NCBI GenBank assembly: GCA_021796135.1
Contig: JAJYOQ010000178.1
Location: forward strand, 1 to 5,392
Direction of reading: 5' to 3'
Source: Bacteroidota bacterium
GTDB taxonomy: Bacteria; Bacteroidota; Ignavibacteria; Ignavibacteriales; Ignavibacteriaceae
Length of the DNA stretch: 5,392 bases
Part shown: piece after piece, positions 1 through 5,392 of the stretch
Layout: each line of letters starts with the position of its first letter
How positions within the stretch are numbered: the first letter of the stretch is position 1
Notes under the pieces: generated by a model
Told to the model about the DNA's origin: nothing
The model's input: only the letters and a program-made list of their open reading frames with translations
Databases searched by the model: none
Position numbers and translations under genes: made by a program

Positions 1-206
1 TCTGAACCATTATTATTTACTTTATATTCGACTAATAATCCTGTACTCATCGGAGTATGAATTTTTAAAACTGAAGATTCAGGAAGTTTTGAAATAACAT
101 CTTTTAATAGTTGCGTTGTTTCAAACTCATGAAAAGATAATTCAGGATTTCGATGTAAAATATGCCTAAGTTCAATCGGTGTAATAAGATCACCTTTAGA
201 GTTCAA
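1..206 (-). CDS. M20 family amidohydrolase, probable N-acetyl-diaminopimelate deacetylase (N-terminal part)
   Basis: Only the first 68 residues are in the window; the gene continues past the left edge. The translation contains ELRHILHRNPELSFHEFETT (residues 12-31), the N-terminal signature of M20D amidohydrolases (the hippurate hydrolase, IAA-amino-acid hydrolase and YkuR group), followed by TGLLVEY near residues 55-61. As recalled, Bacillus YkuR has an equivalent LHRIPELGFQEF and TGLFV layout. The metal-binding residues lie further downstream and are not visible. The context, last in a dapA-dapB-dapH-lysC-lysC operon next to the acetyltransferase DapH, argues for the deacetylase that releases LL-diaminopimelate from its N-acetyl form. 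A TTG at 206-204 is taken as the start: it is the only usual start codon between an in-frame stop at 218-216 and the conserved motif. It overlaps the upstream kinase gene by 11 nt and has no clear Shine-Dalgarno sequence. The family call is firm; the exact substrate is inferred from the neighbours. Confidence 0.8.
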   Translation of the reverse strand, partial: MNSKGDLITPIELRHILHRNPELSFHEFETTQLLKDVISKLPESSVLKIHTPMSTGLLVEYKVNNNGS

Positions 207-1386
207 ATGCGGAAATTAGCGATTTTACTGCCTTATCTTTATATTTTTCTTCTACTAAGCAGGAAATTTTGATCTCCGATGTTGTTACAAGTTTAACCGG
301 AATATCCTTAAGCGCCATAAAGTATTGCGAGGCAACTCCGCTGCTTGATTTCATTCCGATTCCGACGATTGATATTTTAGAATATCCCGAACTGTAATCG
401 ATATTAAAACCTTTCATTCCTTTTAATATTTGGGAAAGTGCTTTAGAGACATGTGTCTTTTTATCTTCAATAACAGTAAAGGATATATTTAGTCCGCTGT
501 TGCTTATTATGGATATCATGTCCACATTCAGCCCTTCCTTAGCCACCTTTTCGAATATCTGATGCACCAAAGTGAAATCAAGCGGAAGATTGGATAAGGT
601 AACTTGAGTTTGATTATCCATTACACTCAATCCGGAAACAACAGGCTGCTCTATATTTTTTTTCATAACGTAACTTCCTTCCTCATCTGAAAATGTTGAA
701 CCACAATAAATTGTAATACCATATTTTTTTGCTATTTCTACAGAACGGCTATGAAGAACTTTAGCACCCAGGCTTGACATCTCAAGCATTTCATCGTAGG
801 TAATGTATTTTAATTTTTTTGCCGCGGGATGAATTCTCGGATCGGTGGAATAAATTCCGGCTACGTCACTGTATATTTCGCACTTAGCACCCAAAGCAGC
901 CGCAAGCGCTACCGCGGAGGTATCTGAACCGCCCCGACCAAGTGTGGTGATCTCGCCTTCTTCTGTAATTCCCTGAAATCCCGTAATAATTATAGCATCA
1001 AATTCTTTAAGAAGATTTCTTATTTTTTTTATTTTCAAATTCTTTATTCGCGCCTGATTGAAATCTCCGGTTGTCAGAATTTCCGCCTGAAATGCATTAA
1101 GTGATTTACTTTTAATCCCGATATCATTTAAAGCAATTGCAAGAAGAGAAGCTGACACTTGCTCGCCGGTTGTCAAAAGCATATCTAATTCTCTTGGCAC
1201 AGGATTATTAGATACTTCTTTACACAGTTTTATCAAATTATCGGTAGTCTTTCCCATAGCTGACACAACTACAACAAGTTTGAAATTCTTTTTAATTCTA
1301 TCAGAAACTTTCTTAGCGACCTTCTTAAGCTTAATAGAATCCGATACTGAACTTCCGCCGTATTTTTGAACAATTAAATTTTTCAT
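196..1386 (-). CDS. lysC: Aspartate kinase, second of a tandem pair (canonical ACT domains)
   Basis: This 396-residue monofunctional aspartokinase phosphorylates L-aspartate with ATP, the first step to lysine, threonine and methionine. The amino acid kinase domain covers about residues 4-230. It shows KYGGSS at 8-13, VVVVSAMGK at 38-46, GEQVSASLL at 74-82, [19 protein letters not shown] at 147-165, EIYSDVAGIYSTDPRI at 170-185 and SLGAKVLHSRSVEIAKKYG at 205-223. Two ACT domains follow: LNVDMISIISNSGLNISFTV at 286-305, then SKISIVGIGMKSSSGVAS (336-353) and TTSEIKISCLV (368-378). The last two match the usual effector-sensing and dimer-forming ACT pair. There is no homoserine dehydrogenase fusion. 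The ATG start aligns the N-terminus with that of the upstream paralogue (both have IVQKYGGSS). The nearest purine-rich stretch (AAAAGGAA) lies about 17 nt upstream, too far for a normal Shine-Dalgarno. The 42-nt gap to the upstream kinase is the largest in the operon. Feedback by lysine or threonine is expected from the family, but the effector cannot be read from the sequence. Confidence 0.95.
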   Translation of the reverse strand: MKNLIVQKYGGSSVSDSIKLKKVAKKVSDRIKKNFKLVVVVSAMGKTTDNLIKLCKEVSNNPVPRELDMLLTTGEQVSASLLAIALNDIGIKSKSLNAFQAEILTTGDFNQARIKNLKIKKIRNLLKEFDAIIITGFQGITEEGEITTLGRGGSDTSAVALAAALGAKCEIYSDVAGIYSTDPRIHPAAKKLKYITYDEMLEMSSLGAKVLHSRSVEIAKKYGITIYCGSTFSDEEGSYVMKKNIEQPVVSGLSVMDNQTQVTLSNLPLDFTLVHQIFEKVAKEGLNVDMISIISNSGLNISFTVIEDKKTHVSKALSQILKGMKGFNIDYSSGYSKISIVGIGMKSSSGVASQYFMALKDIPVKLVTTSEIKISCLVEEKYKDKAVKSLISAFEL

Positions 1387-1428
1387 AATTGAATTAGACT
1401 TATTCCTTTTAAAATTTTACTTACAAAT

Positions 1429-2640
1429 TTACGAAATTTCTTCAATCCATTTTTGATGAAATATCTGAGCTGAAAATTTAATATTCTCATCCGAAAGAAG
1501 AAATGAAATTCTGAATGAGGTAGTTGAAATTCCAAATATTTTTATTTTATTATCTTCCAGCAATTTAATAGAACTCAGCAAAATTGAATTATCACGGTTT
1601 ATACCATCCCCGATTAACGAAACAGCTCCCAATCCCGGTTCAATATTTATATTATTAAAATATTCTCTCAATTCATTTTTTGCGGATTCCCAATCTATAA
1701 TATTTTTTAAAGATAATAATAGTCCTACTTTTGAATTGGAAGTATTTATTTCATGAGCAGAAAAGTAAATTTCTTTTATCTTATACTGTTTTTGTTCTGC
1801 ATATTTTAATAAATCCGAAAAGTTCTTCTGCATTTCGCCTCCGCCGAACGAAATCCTTGCAATTTGATTTTCATGCACAACTGCCTTAACTCCTCTTGAC
1901 AATCCTGCAGCCATAACGCGAACTATGGTTTCTTTCTTACCGCCAAATGATTTTCTTGCGTAAATGGCAATATTAGCTTCCTTGGCAAACTGTACAGCTT
2001 GAGCATTCAAAACCTTTGCACCTGATTCACTCATCTCCTGCATTATCTCATATGACAGCTCAGGCAGATGGACTGCGCCTTTGATTACGGAAGGATCTGC
2101 AGTATAAACACCGTCTACGTCTGAATATATTTCGCATCGCTCTGCATTCAAAGCCGCTGCAAGTGCTACTGCAGAAGTATCTGATCCACCTCGACCCAAT
2201 GTAGTAATATCACGTTTATAGCTAACCCCCTGAAATCCGCCAACAACCACAACTTTATTATTAGCAATTTCATCTAAAATCCGAAAGGGGCGAACTTCAA
2301 TCACCCTAGCATCATTATGACGGTCATTTGTAATAATGCCTGCTTGTGAGCCGGTTAAAGAAATTGCGTCAACTCCCAAATCATTTAATGCCATACATAG
2401 AAGAGACATAGTGGTTCTTTCGCCCACACTAAGCAGCATATCCATTTCCCTCTTTTGGGGGTCTTTCGAAATTGATTTGGCAAGATCAATAAGAGTATCA
2501 GTTGACTTTCCCATTGCAGATACAACAACTACGACATCGTTACCTGATTTTTTTTCTTCTGAGATCTTTTTTGCAATTTGTAATAATTTATCGACATCAG
2601 CTACACTGCTCCCGCCATATTTTTGAACAATTACAGCCAT
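1429..2640 (-). CDS. lysC: Aspartate kinase, first of a tandem pair (diverged regulatory domain)
   Basis: This 403-residue aspartokinase has an intact catalytic domain: KYGGSS at 7-12, [15 protein letters not shown] at 36-50, GERTTMSLL at 73-81, [19 protein letters not shown] at 146-164, [14 protein letters not shown] at 170-183 and [19 protein letters not shown] at 204-222. The usual VLHPRAVE-type segment reads VLNAQAVQ here. The C-terminal half is unusual. The first ACT-like region (about 255-320) lacks the NVDMI and SFTV signatures of the downstream paralogue. The second reads [17 protein letters not shown] (338-354) where SIVGIGM..SSGVA is expected, and [11 protein letters not shown] (372-382) where TSEIKIS is expected. 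It is therefore probably catalytically competent with altered or absent allosteric control. The gene starts 7 nt after dapH and has only a weak purine-rich stretch upstream. Aspartokinase is well supported; whether this copy serves the DAP branch specifically is inference from its place right behind dapH. Confidence 0.92.
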   Translation of the reverse strand: MAVIVQKYGGSSVADVDKLLQIAKKISEEKKSGNDVVVVVSAMGKSTDTLIDLAKSISKDPQKREMDMLLSVGERTTMSLLCMALNDLGVDAISLTGSQAGIITNDRHNDARVIEVRPFRILDEIANNKVVVVGGFQGVSYKRDITTLGRGGSDTSAVALAAALNAERCEIYSDVDGVYTADPSVIKGAVHLPELSYEIMQEMSESGAKVLNAQAVQFAKEANIAIYARKSFGGKKETIVRVMAAGLSRGVKAVVHENQIARISFGGGEMQKNFSDLLKYAEQKQYKIKEIYFSAHEINTSNSKVGLLLSLKNIIDWESAKNELREYFNNINIEPGLGAVSLIGDGINRDNSILLSSIKLLEDNKIKIFGISTTSFRISFLLSDENIKFSAQIFHQKWIEEIS

Positions 2641-2647
2641 AAATATC

Positions 2648-3352
2648 TTAAAGTTTTCTCAAATCATCTATAAGCTGCGTTTTGCTTCTTGTCTTATCGT
2701 CGACCTTTTTAATCATCTTTGCAGGCACTCCGACCATAACGGAATATGACTCAACATCTTTCACAACCACAGAACCAGCAGCAATTACTGCTCCTTTGCC
2801 TACCCGCACTCCTTCAAGTACAACTGCATTGGCACCGATTAAAACATCATCTTCAATAATGACAGGGTCGGCACTCGGAGGTTCGATCACACCGGCTAAA
2901 ACAGTGCCCGCACCAATATGACAATTTTTTCCTACAATAGCTCTGCCGCCGACAACTACGTTCATATCTATCATTGTCTTTTCACCGATAACAGCGCCAA
3001 TATTTAGGACTGCACCCATCATAATAACGCAGTTATCACCGATTTCAACCAAATCTCTTATAATAGCACCGGGTTCAATGCGCGCATTGTACTTTGATAA
3101 ATCTGCAAGCGGAATAGCTGAGTTCCTTCTATCAATTTCTAACTTATATTTTTTTATAAATGATTTATTAGCATTAAGAAGACTATTAAACTCCTGATAT
3201 TCACAAAATAAAATTCCGAATGAATCTCCTCCGAAATAATCTAAATTTTCGAAATTTATTTTATCCAAATTTCCTTGAATGAAAACACGGACAGGAGTTT
3301 TTCGTTTTGAATTAGCAATGTAATTTATGATTTCGTAAGAATCCATTTTCAC
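2648..3352 (-). CDS. dapH: Tetrahydrodipicolinate N-acetyltransferase
   Basis: DapH uses acetyl-CoA to N-acetylate 2,3,4,5-tetrahydrodipicolinate, committing the pathway to the acetylase branch of diaminopimelate synthesis. The 234-residue length is close to that of Bacillus DapH (YkuQ). The N-terminal DapH_N domain covers about residues 1-80 and ends in the family motif [12 protein letters not shown] (74-85). A left-handed beta-helix of hexapeptide repeats follows, with [10 protein letters not shown] (91-100), [23 protein letters not shown] (102-124), [20 protein letters not shown] (126-145), [19 protein letters not shown] (146-164), [25 protein letters not shown] (169-193) and [12 protein letters not shown] (207-218). 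IEPPSA and the MIDMNVV.GGR segment distinguish it from succinyltransferase DapD. The GTG start at 3352-3350 gives a 4-nt GTGA overlap with the dapB stop. An ATG two codons later (3346-3344) has a better-placed GGAAAG about 8 nt upstream and could be the true start; the N-terminus would then begin MDSYEI. Confidence 0.95.
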   Translation of the reverse strand: MKMDSYEIINYIANSKRKTPVRVFIQGNLDKINFENLDYFGGDSFGILFCEYQEFNSLLNANKSFIKKYKLEIDRRNSAIPLADLSKYNARIEPGAIIRDLVEIGDNCVIMMGAVLNIGAVIGEKTMIDMNVVVGGRAIVGKNCHIGAGTVLAGVIEPPSADPVIIEDDVLIGANAVVLEGVRVGKGAVIAAGSVVVKDVESYSVMVGVPAKMIKKVDDKTRSKTQLIDDLRKL

Positions 3353-4026
3353 TTTCCGTTTTTATCATTAAATATAACATCCGTAAAAGAATAGAATCCA
3401 TTCTTTTTATTAATTATAAAATTAGCAGATTTTAGAATCCCTTCGGCAAAGGTTCTGCGAGAAGTAGCGCTATGAGTAATTGACAAAACCTCGCCAAGTC
3501 CGCCGAAACTGATTGTATGATCGCCGGCTACATTTCCCAATCTTAATGAAGAAATATTGACATTTTTATCCTTAATTACATCTTGAATCATTTTTGCAGT
3601 CCCCGACGGCTTATCTTTTTTAAATCGGTGGTGCGTTTCAGAAATTTCGATATCCCAGTCACTCAGCTTCCCGTAAGCAATTTCTGCAAGTTTTAGTAAA
3701 ACCTGAATGCCGGTTGAATAATTATAGCTCTGTACAACAGGATATTTATTTGATATATCCTTAAGTAATTGCATCTGTTGATTCGATAATCCGGTAGTAG
3801 CAATAATAAGTGGGACTTTAAATTTTTCCTGAAAAGCTAAGGTTCTTTCAAACACAACAGGCAAAGAACAATCGATTAATAAATCAGGTGTATCTAGGAA
3901 GATCTCATTATCAATATCGAACTGAAAGACCAAATTATATTTAGCTTCATTAAAAATATTTTTTACTTCGCTTCCGAGTCTGCCTGATGAGCCTATTATT
4001 CCATATTTAATTATTTCTTTTGACAT
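3349..4026 (-). CDS. dapB: 4-hydroxy-tetrahydrodipicolinate reductase
   Basis: DapB reduces the DapA product to tetrahydrodipicolinate with NAD(P)H. The Rossmann nucleotide-binding loop is [10 protein letters not shown] at residues 9-18, matching the family GxxGRMG. Further family marks are IDCSLP (51-56), the ATTGL loop (76-80), SYNYSTG (100-106), the signature [15 protein letters not shown] (130-144), [14 protein letters not shown] (161-174) and [12 protein letters not shown] (185-196). H132 and K136 match the E. coli catalytic pair H159/K163. S141-G142-T143 forms the substrate-binding loop. At 225 residues it is shorter than E. coli DapB (273) but in the range of short DapB proteins. All core motifs are present, so it is not truncated. 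It begins 2 nt after the dapA stop (TAAGT then ATG) with no clear Shine-Dalgarno, and overlaps dapH by 4 nt, indicating translational coupling. Confidence 0.95.
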   Translation of the reverse strand: MSKEIIKYGIIGSSGRLGSEVKNIFNEAKYNLVFQFDIDNEIFLDTPDLLIDCSLPVVFERTLAFQEKFKVPLIIATTGLSNQQMQLLKDISNKYPVVQSYNYSTGIQVLLKLAEIAYGKLSDWDIEISETHHRFKKDKPSGTAKMIQDVIKDKNVNISSLRLGNVAGDHTISFGGLGEVLSITHSATSRRTFAEGILKSANFIINKKNGFYSFTDVIFNDKNGK

Positions 4027-4028
4027 AC

Positions 4029-4910
4029 TTAGCCAGCTTTCATTATTTTTTGAATCTCACCATCTAAATAAGCTTCACTTTTTTTAGAAACCGGCGCCAT
4101 TGGAAGGCGCAAAATATTTTGGCAAAGACCTAATTTAGAAGCTACATATTTCAATGGAGAAGGGCTAGTTTCAATAAACAAAGCATTCATCATACTTAAA
4201 TACTTGTTATTTAGACTTTGAGCTAAAGCCATATCATTATTTAATATTGCATCAGTAATTCTTTTTAATTCTCTTGGATAAACATTAGAGAAAACAGATA
4301 TTATTCCAATCCCTCCCAAAGCCATAATTGGAAGAGTCTGATCGTCATTCCCCGAATAAACGGAAAGTGAATCCGGTTTAATAGACATAAGGTGAGCAAT
4401 TTGCGAAATATTTCCGGACGCTTCTTTAACGGCTGTCACATTCTTACAAGCGTCATGAATCCTCACAATTGTTTCAGGCAGCAGATTCATGCCTGTTCTT
4501 GAAGGGACATTATATAAAATAACCGGCAAAGAAGTTCTTTCAGTTATATACTTGTAATATTCGATCAAGCTTTCCTGAGTGCCTTTATTGTAATATGGAT
4601 TAACTATTAAAAGAGCGTCTGCCTTAAATTCCTCTGCAATTTTATTTAATTCGACTACTTTTTTAGGGTCATTTGTGCCGGTTCCGATAATAATTTCGGT
4701 CTTATTGCCGGCGGATTCCATAACAGTTGAAATAATTTTTTTCCTTTCTTCAACACTTATGACCGGTGATTCGCCTGTAGTCCCTAAAATAATTATTGCA
4801 TCAACATTTCCGTCGATCTGATGATTAGTAATTCTTTTTAGTGAAGTATAATCAACTTCAAGATTATTATCAAAGGGAGTTAACAAAGCCGTACCAACGC
4901 CTTTGAACAT
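4029..4910 (-). CDS. dapA: 4-hydroxy-tetrahydrodipicolinate synthase
   Basis: DapA condenses pyruvate with aspartate semialdehyde, the first step committed to DAP and lysine. The 293 residues form a complete TIM-barrel aldolase of the usual length. Visible active-site elements are GTTGES at 43-48 (T44, T45), NPYYNKG at 104-110 (Y107), YNVPSRTG at 133-140 (Y133 as the proton relay, R138 for the carboxylate) and VKEASG at 161-166 (K162, the Schiff-base lysine). GGIGIISVFSNVYP (199-212) is the conserved late barrel segment. The positions that form the lysine feedback site in E. coli DapA are partly changed: residue 49 is P, 53 is V, 56 is R and 84 is K, while S48, N80 and Y106 remain. This resembles lysine-insensitive enzymes, so feedback control probably falls on the aspartate kinases. 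It is the first gene of the operon, with its own GAGGA ribosome binding site and a promoter region upstream. The DHDPS family includes other aldolases, but dapB and dapH next to it settle the call. Confidence 0.96.
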   Translation of the reverse strand: MFKGVGTALLTPFDNNLEVDYTSLKRITNHQIDGNVDAIIILGTTGESPVISVEERKKIISTVMESAGNKTEIIIGTGTNDPKKVVELNKIAEEFKADALLIVNPYYNKGTQESLIEYYKYITERTSLPVILYNVPSRTGMNLLPETIVRIHDACKNVTAVKEASGNISQIAHLMSIKPDSLSVYSGNDDQTLPIMALGGIGIISVFSNVYPRELKRITDAILNNDMALAQSLNNKYLSMMNALFIETSPSPLKYVASKLGLCQNILRLPMAPVSKKSEAYLDGEIQKIMKAG

Positions 4911-4917
4911 AATGATT

Positions 4918-4922
4918 TCCTC
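4918..4922 (-). promoter_or_regulatory. Ribosome binding site of dapA
   Basis: GAGGA on the minus strand lies 7 nt before the dapA ATG. It is the best Shine-Dalgarno in the window. The genes behind it rely on weak sites, overlaps or very short gaps, consistent with translation entering the operon mainly at dapA. Confidence 0.7.
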
Positions 4923-4931
4923 AAATTAAAT

Positions 4932-4968
4932 TTATTAAATAGAAATTAAAAAATAATGGGTTTAATAA
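4932..4968. repeat. 8-bp AT-only inverted repeat in the dapA leader
   Basis: TTATTAAA at 4932-4939 and its exact reverse complement TTTAATAA at 4961-4968 are separated by 21 nt. They lie between the candidate promoter and the dapA ribosome binding site. This could be a weak leader hairpin or a spaced operator. In sequence this AT-rich, an 8-bp A/T match can easily arise by chance. Confidence 0.3.
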
Positions 4969-4995
4969 GGAAATGCAAGGATATCAGCAAAAGGT

Positions 4996-5023
4996 ATTTT
5001 AATGCAAAAAAGATAATTGTAAA
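4996..5023 (-). promoter_or_regulatory. Candidate promoter of the dapA operon
   Basis: On the minus strand a TTTACA (5023-5018) is followed after 16 nt by TAAAAT (5001-4996), a reasonable -35/-10 pair giving a leader of roughly 75-80 nt. The sequence is very AT-rich, so other pairings are possible, for example a TATCTTTT nearby that resembles the Bacteroidota -7 motif. The leader is too short for a lysine riboswitch (about 170 nt), and I see no leader peptide. Confidence 0.35.
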
Positions 5024-5024
5024 C

Positions 5025-5056
5025 TTTGACTTAGCAATTTGGTATAATTATATTTG
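5025..5056 (+). promoter_or_regulatory. Promoter of tRNA-Arg, Bacteroidota type
   Basis: TTTG at 5025-5028 and TATATTTG at 5049-5056 are separated by 20 nt. They match the Bacteroidota vegetative sigma consensus (TTTG near -33, TAnnTTTG near -7). The same bases also read as TTGACT, 17 nt, TATATT in sigma-70 terms. Transcription would start around 5060-5063, a few bases before the mature tRNA 5' end at 5069. Confidence 0.7.
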
Positions 5057-5068
5057 GCATCGAAATTT

Positions 5069-5142
5069 GCACCTGTAGCTCAACTGGATAGAGCATCTGA
5101 CTACGAATCAGAAGGTTTTGGGTTCGAATCCCTACAGGTGCA
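5069..5142 (+). tRNA. tRNA-Arg (anticodon ACG)
   Basis: The 74 nt fold into a full cloverleaf. The acceptor stem is GCACCTG/CAGGTGC with discriminator A at 5142. The D stem is GCTC/GAGC around AACTGGATA. The anticodon stem is TCTGA/TCAGA around CTACGAA, placing ACG at 5103-5105 (A34 would normally be edited to inosine to read CGU, CGC and CGA). The variable loop is AGGTT and the T loop is TTCGAAT. The 3' CCA is not encoded. The T stem has one U-U mismatch (positions 50/64) beside an intact U49-A65 pair. It is transcribed divergently from the dap operon. Confidence 0.96.
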
Positions 5143-5143
5143 C

Positions 5144-5169
5144 TAATAAAAGCTTATTTTCAGCTAAGC
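5144..5169 (-). terminator. Weak candidate terminator of the T9SS cargo gene
   Basis: On the minus strand GCTTA (5169-5165) can pair with TAAGC (5156-5152) across an 8-nt loop, followed by TTTTATTA. The stem is only 5 bp with two G-C pairs, so the call is tentative. Its place is sensible: it would stop the minus-strand transcript before it runs antisense through the tRNA gene. On the plus strand the hairpin has no immediate U-tract, so it is a poorer terminator for the tRNA. Confidence 0.3.
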
Positions 5170-5256
5170 AGTCTGATTTTTATGGTTGTTCTATTACAAC
5201 GAATAAATGAAGCATCTTGAAGTTAATCGTCGGAACTGTAAGAAAATCAGTGAAAC

Positions 5257-5392
5257 TTATTTCAATAATAGTAATTTCTTCGTTTGGACAAAACTTCCTG
5301 CCTGCATACTGTAAAAATAAACTCCTGAAGGAAATTCACTGCCCGGATTGAATTGCACGGAATAATTACCCGCTGACTTATTCTCATTAACT
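5257..5392 (-). CDS. C-terminus of a T9SS-secreted protein (type A sorting domain)
   Basis: Only the last 44 residues and the stop are in the window; the gene enters from the right edge. The tail reads VNENKSAGNYSVQFNPGSEF (1-20), then PSGVYFYSMQAGSFVQTKKL (21-40), then LLLK and the stop. This matches the end of the type IX secretion (Por) C-terminal sorting domain: a G.Y.V.F beta strand, SGVYFY, AG.F..TKK and a short hydrophobic Lys-ending terminus. Such domains direct export across the outer membrane and are removed or anchored at the surface. The passenger domain is outside the window, so the function of the protein is unknown. It is unrelated to the dap operon and separated from it by the tRNA gene. 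Confidence 0.88.
   Translation of the reverse strand, partial: VNENKSAGNYSVQFNPGSEFPSGVYFYSMQAGSFVQTKKLLLLK

Noticed and set aside
2336..2626. Plus-strand open frame of 96 codons opposite the first aspartate kinase
   Set aside because: It lies wholly antisense to the highly conserved kinase domain, has low-complexity Ser/Thr/Ile content and shows no recognisable motif; it is a shadow of the real gene.
2682..2921. Plus-strand open frame of 79 codons opposite dapH
   Set aside because: It is antisense to the hexapeptide-repeat region, and its Thr/Ser/Pro/Ala-rich composition mirrors the repeated Gly/Val codons of DapH.
4911..4995. Possible lysine riboswitch (L-box) or attenuator before dapA
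   Set aside because: The leader implied by the candidate promoter is about 75-80 nt, too short for the lysine aptamer. No GC-containing stems, terminator hairpin or Lys-rich leader peptide is visible.
5069..5142. tRNA gene as an attachment site for an integrated element
   Set aside because: No repeat of the tRNA 3' end and no integrase is visible in the window; the flanks are an ordinary biosynthetic operon and a T9SS cargo gene.
5173..5205. GTTGT/ACAAC hairpin and a 12-codon ATG frame downstream of the tRNA
   Set aside because: The stem is 5 bp with no U-tract after it on either strand, and the tiny frame has no ribosome binding site or recognisable sequence.

Overview
The window comes from an AT-rich bacterial genome. 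It most likely belongs to the Bacteroidota/Ignavibacteriota (FCB) group. Two signs point there. The right edge carries a type IX secretion (T9SS) C-terminal sorting tail on the minus strand, with SGVYFY and a TKKLLLLK terminus. The tRNA gene sits behind a TTTG ... TAnnTTTG promoter of the Bacteroidota sigma type. The weak or absent Shine-Dalgarno sequences in front of most genes also fit. The style of the T9SS tail resembles Ignavibacteria most, but this placement is inference.

Positions 1-4910 hold one tight minus-strand operon for diaminopimelate/lysine biosynthesis. Read 5'->3' on the minus strand it is dapA (4910-4029), dapB (4026-3349), dapH (3352-2648), a first aspartate kinase (2640-1429), a second aspartate kinase (1386-196), and the start of an M20 amidohydrolase (206-1, running off the left edge). 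Gaps are 2 nt, a 4-nt overlap, 7 nt, 42 nt and an 11-nt overlap. Together the products activate aspartate, condense aspartate semialdehyde with pyruvate, reduce the product to tetrahydrodipicolinate, N-acetylate it, and (last gene) probably remove the acetyl group after transamination. This is the acetylase variant of the DAP pathway, as in Bacillus DapH/YkuR. Asd, the aminotransferase, DapF and LysA are not in the window.

Positions 4911-5068 are an AT-rich divergent intergenic region. It holds the dapA ribosome binding site, a candidate dap promoter, and the promoter of a plus-strand tRNA-Arg(ACG) at 5069-5142. Positions 5143-5256 hold no gene, only a weak hairpin that could end the minus-strand T9SS-gene transcript. 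From 5257 to the right edge is the C-terminus of a T9SS cargo protein.

I see no mobile element, CRISPR array or novel system. The points of most interest are the two tandem but clearly diverged aspartate kinases, the absence of E. coli-type lysine-site residues in DapA, and the back-to-back promoter arrangement.
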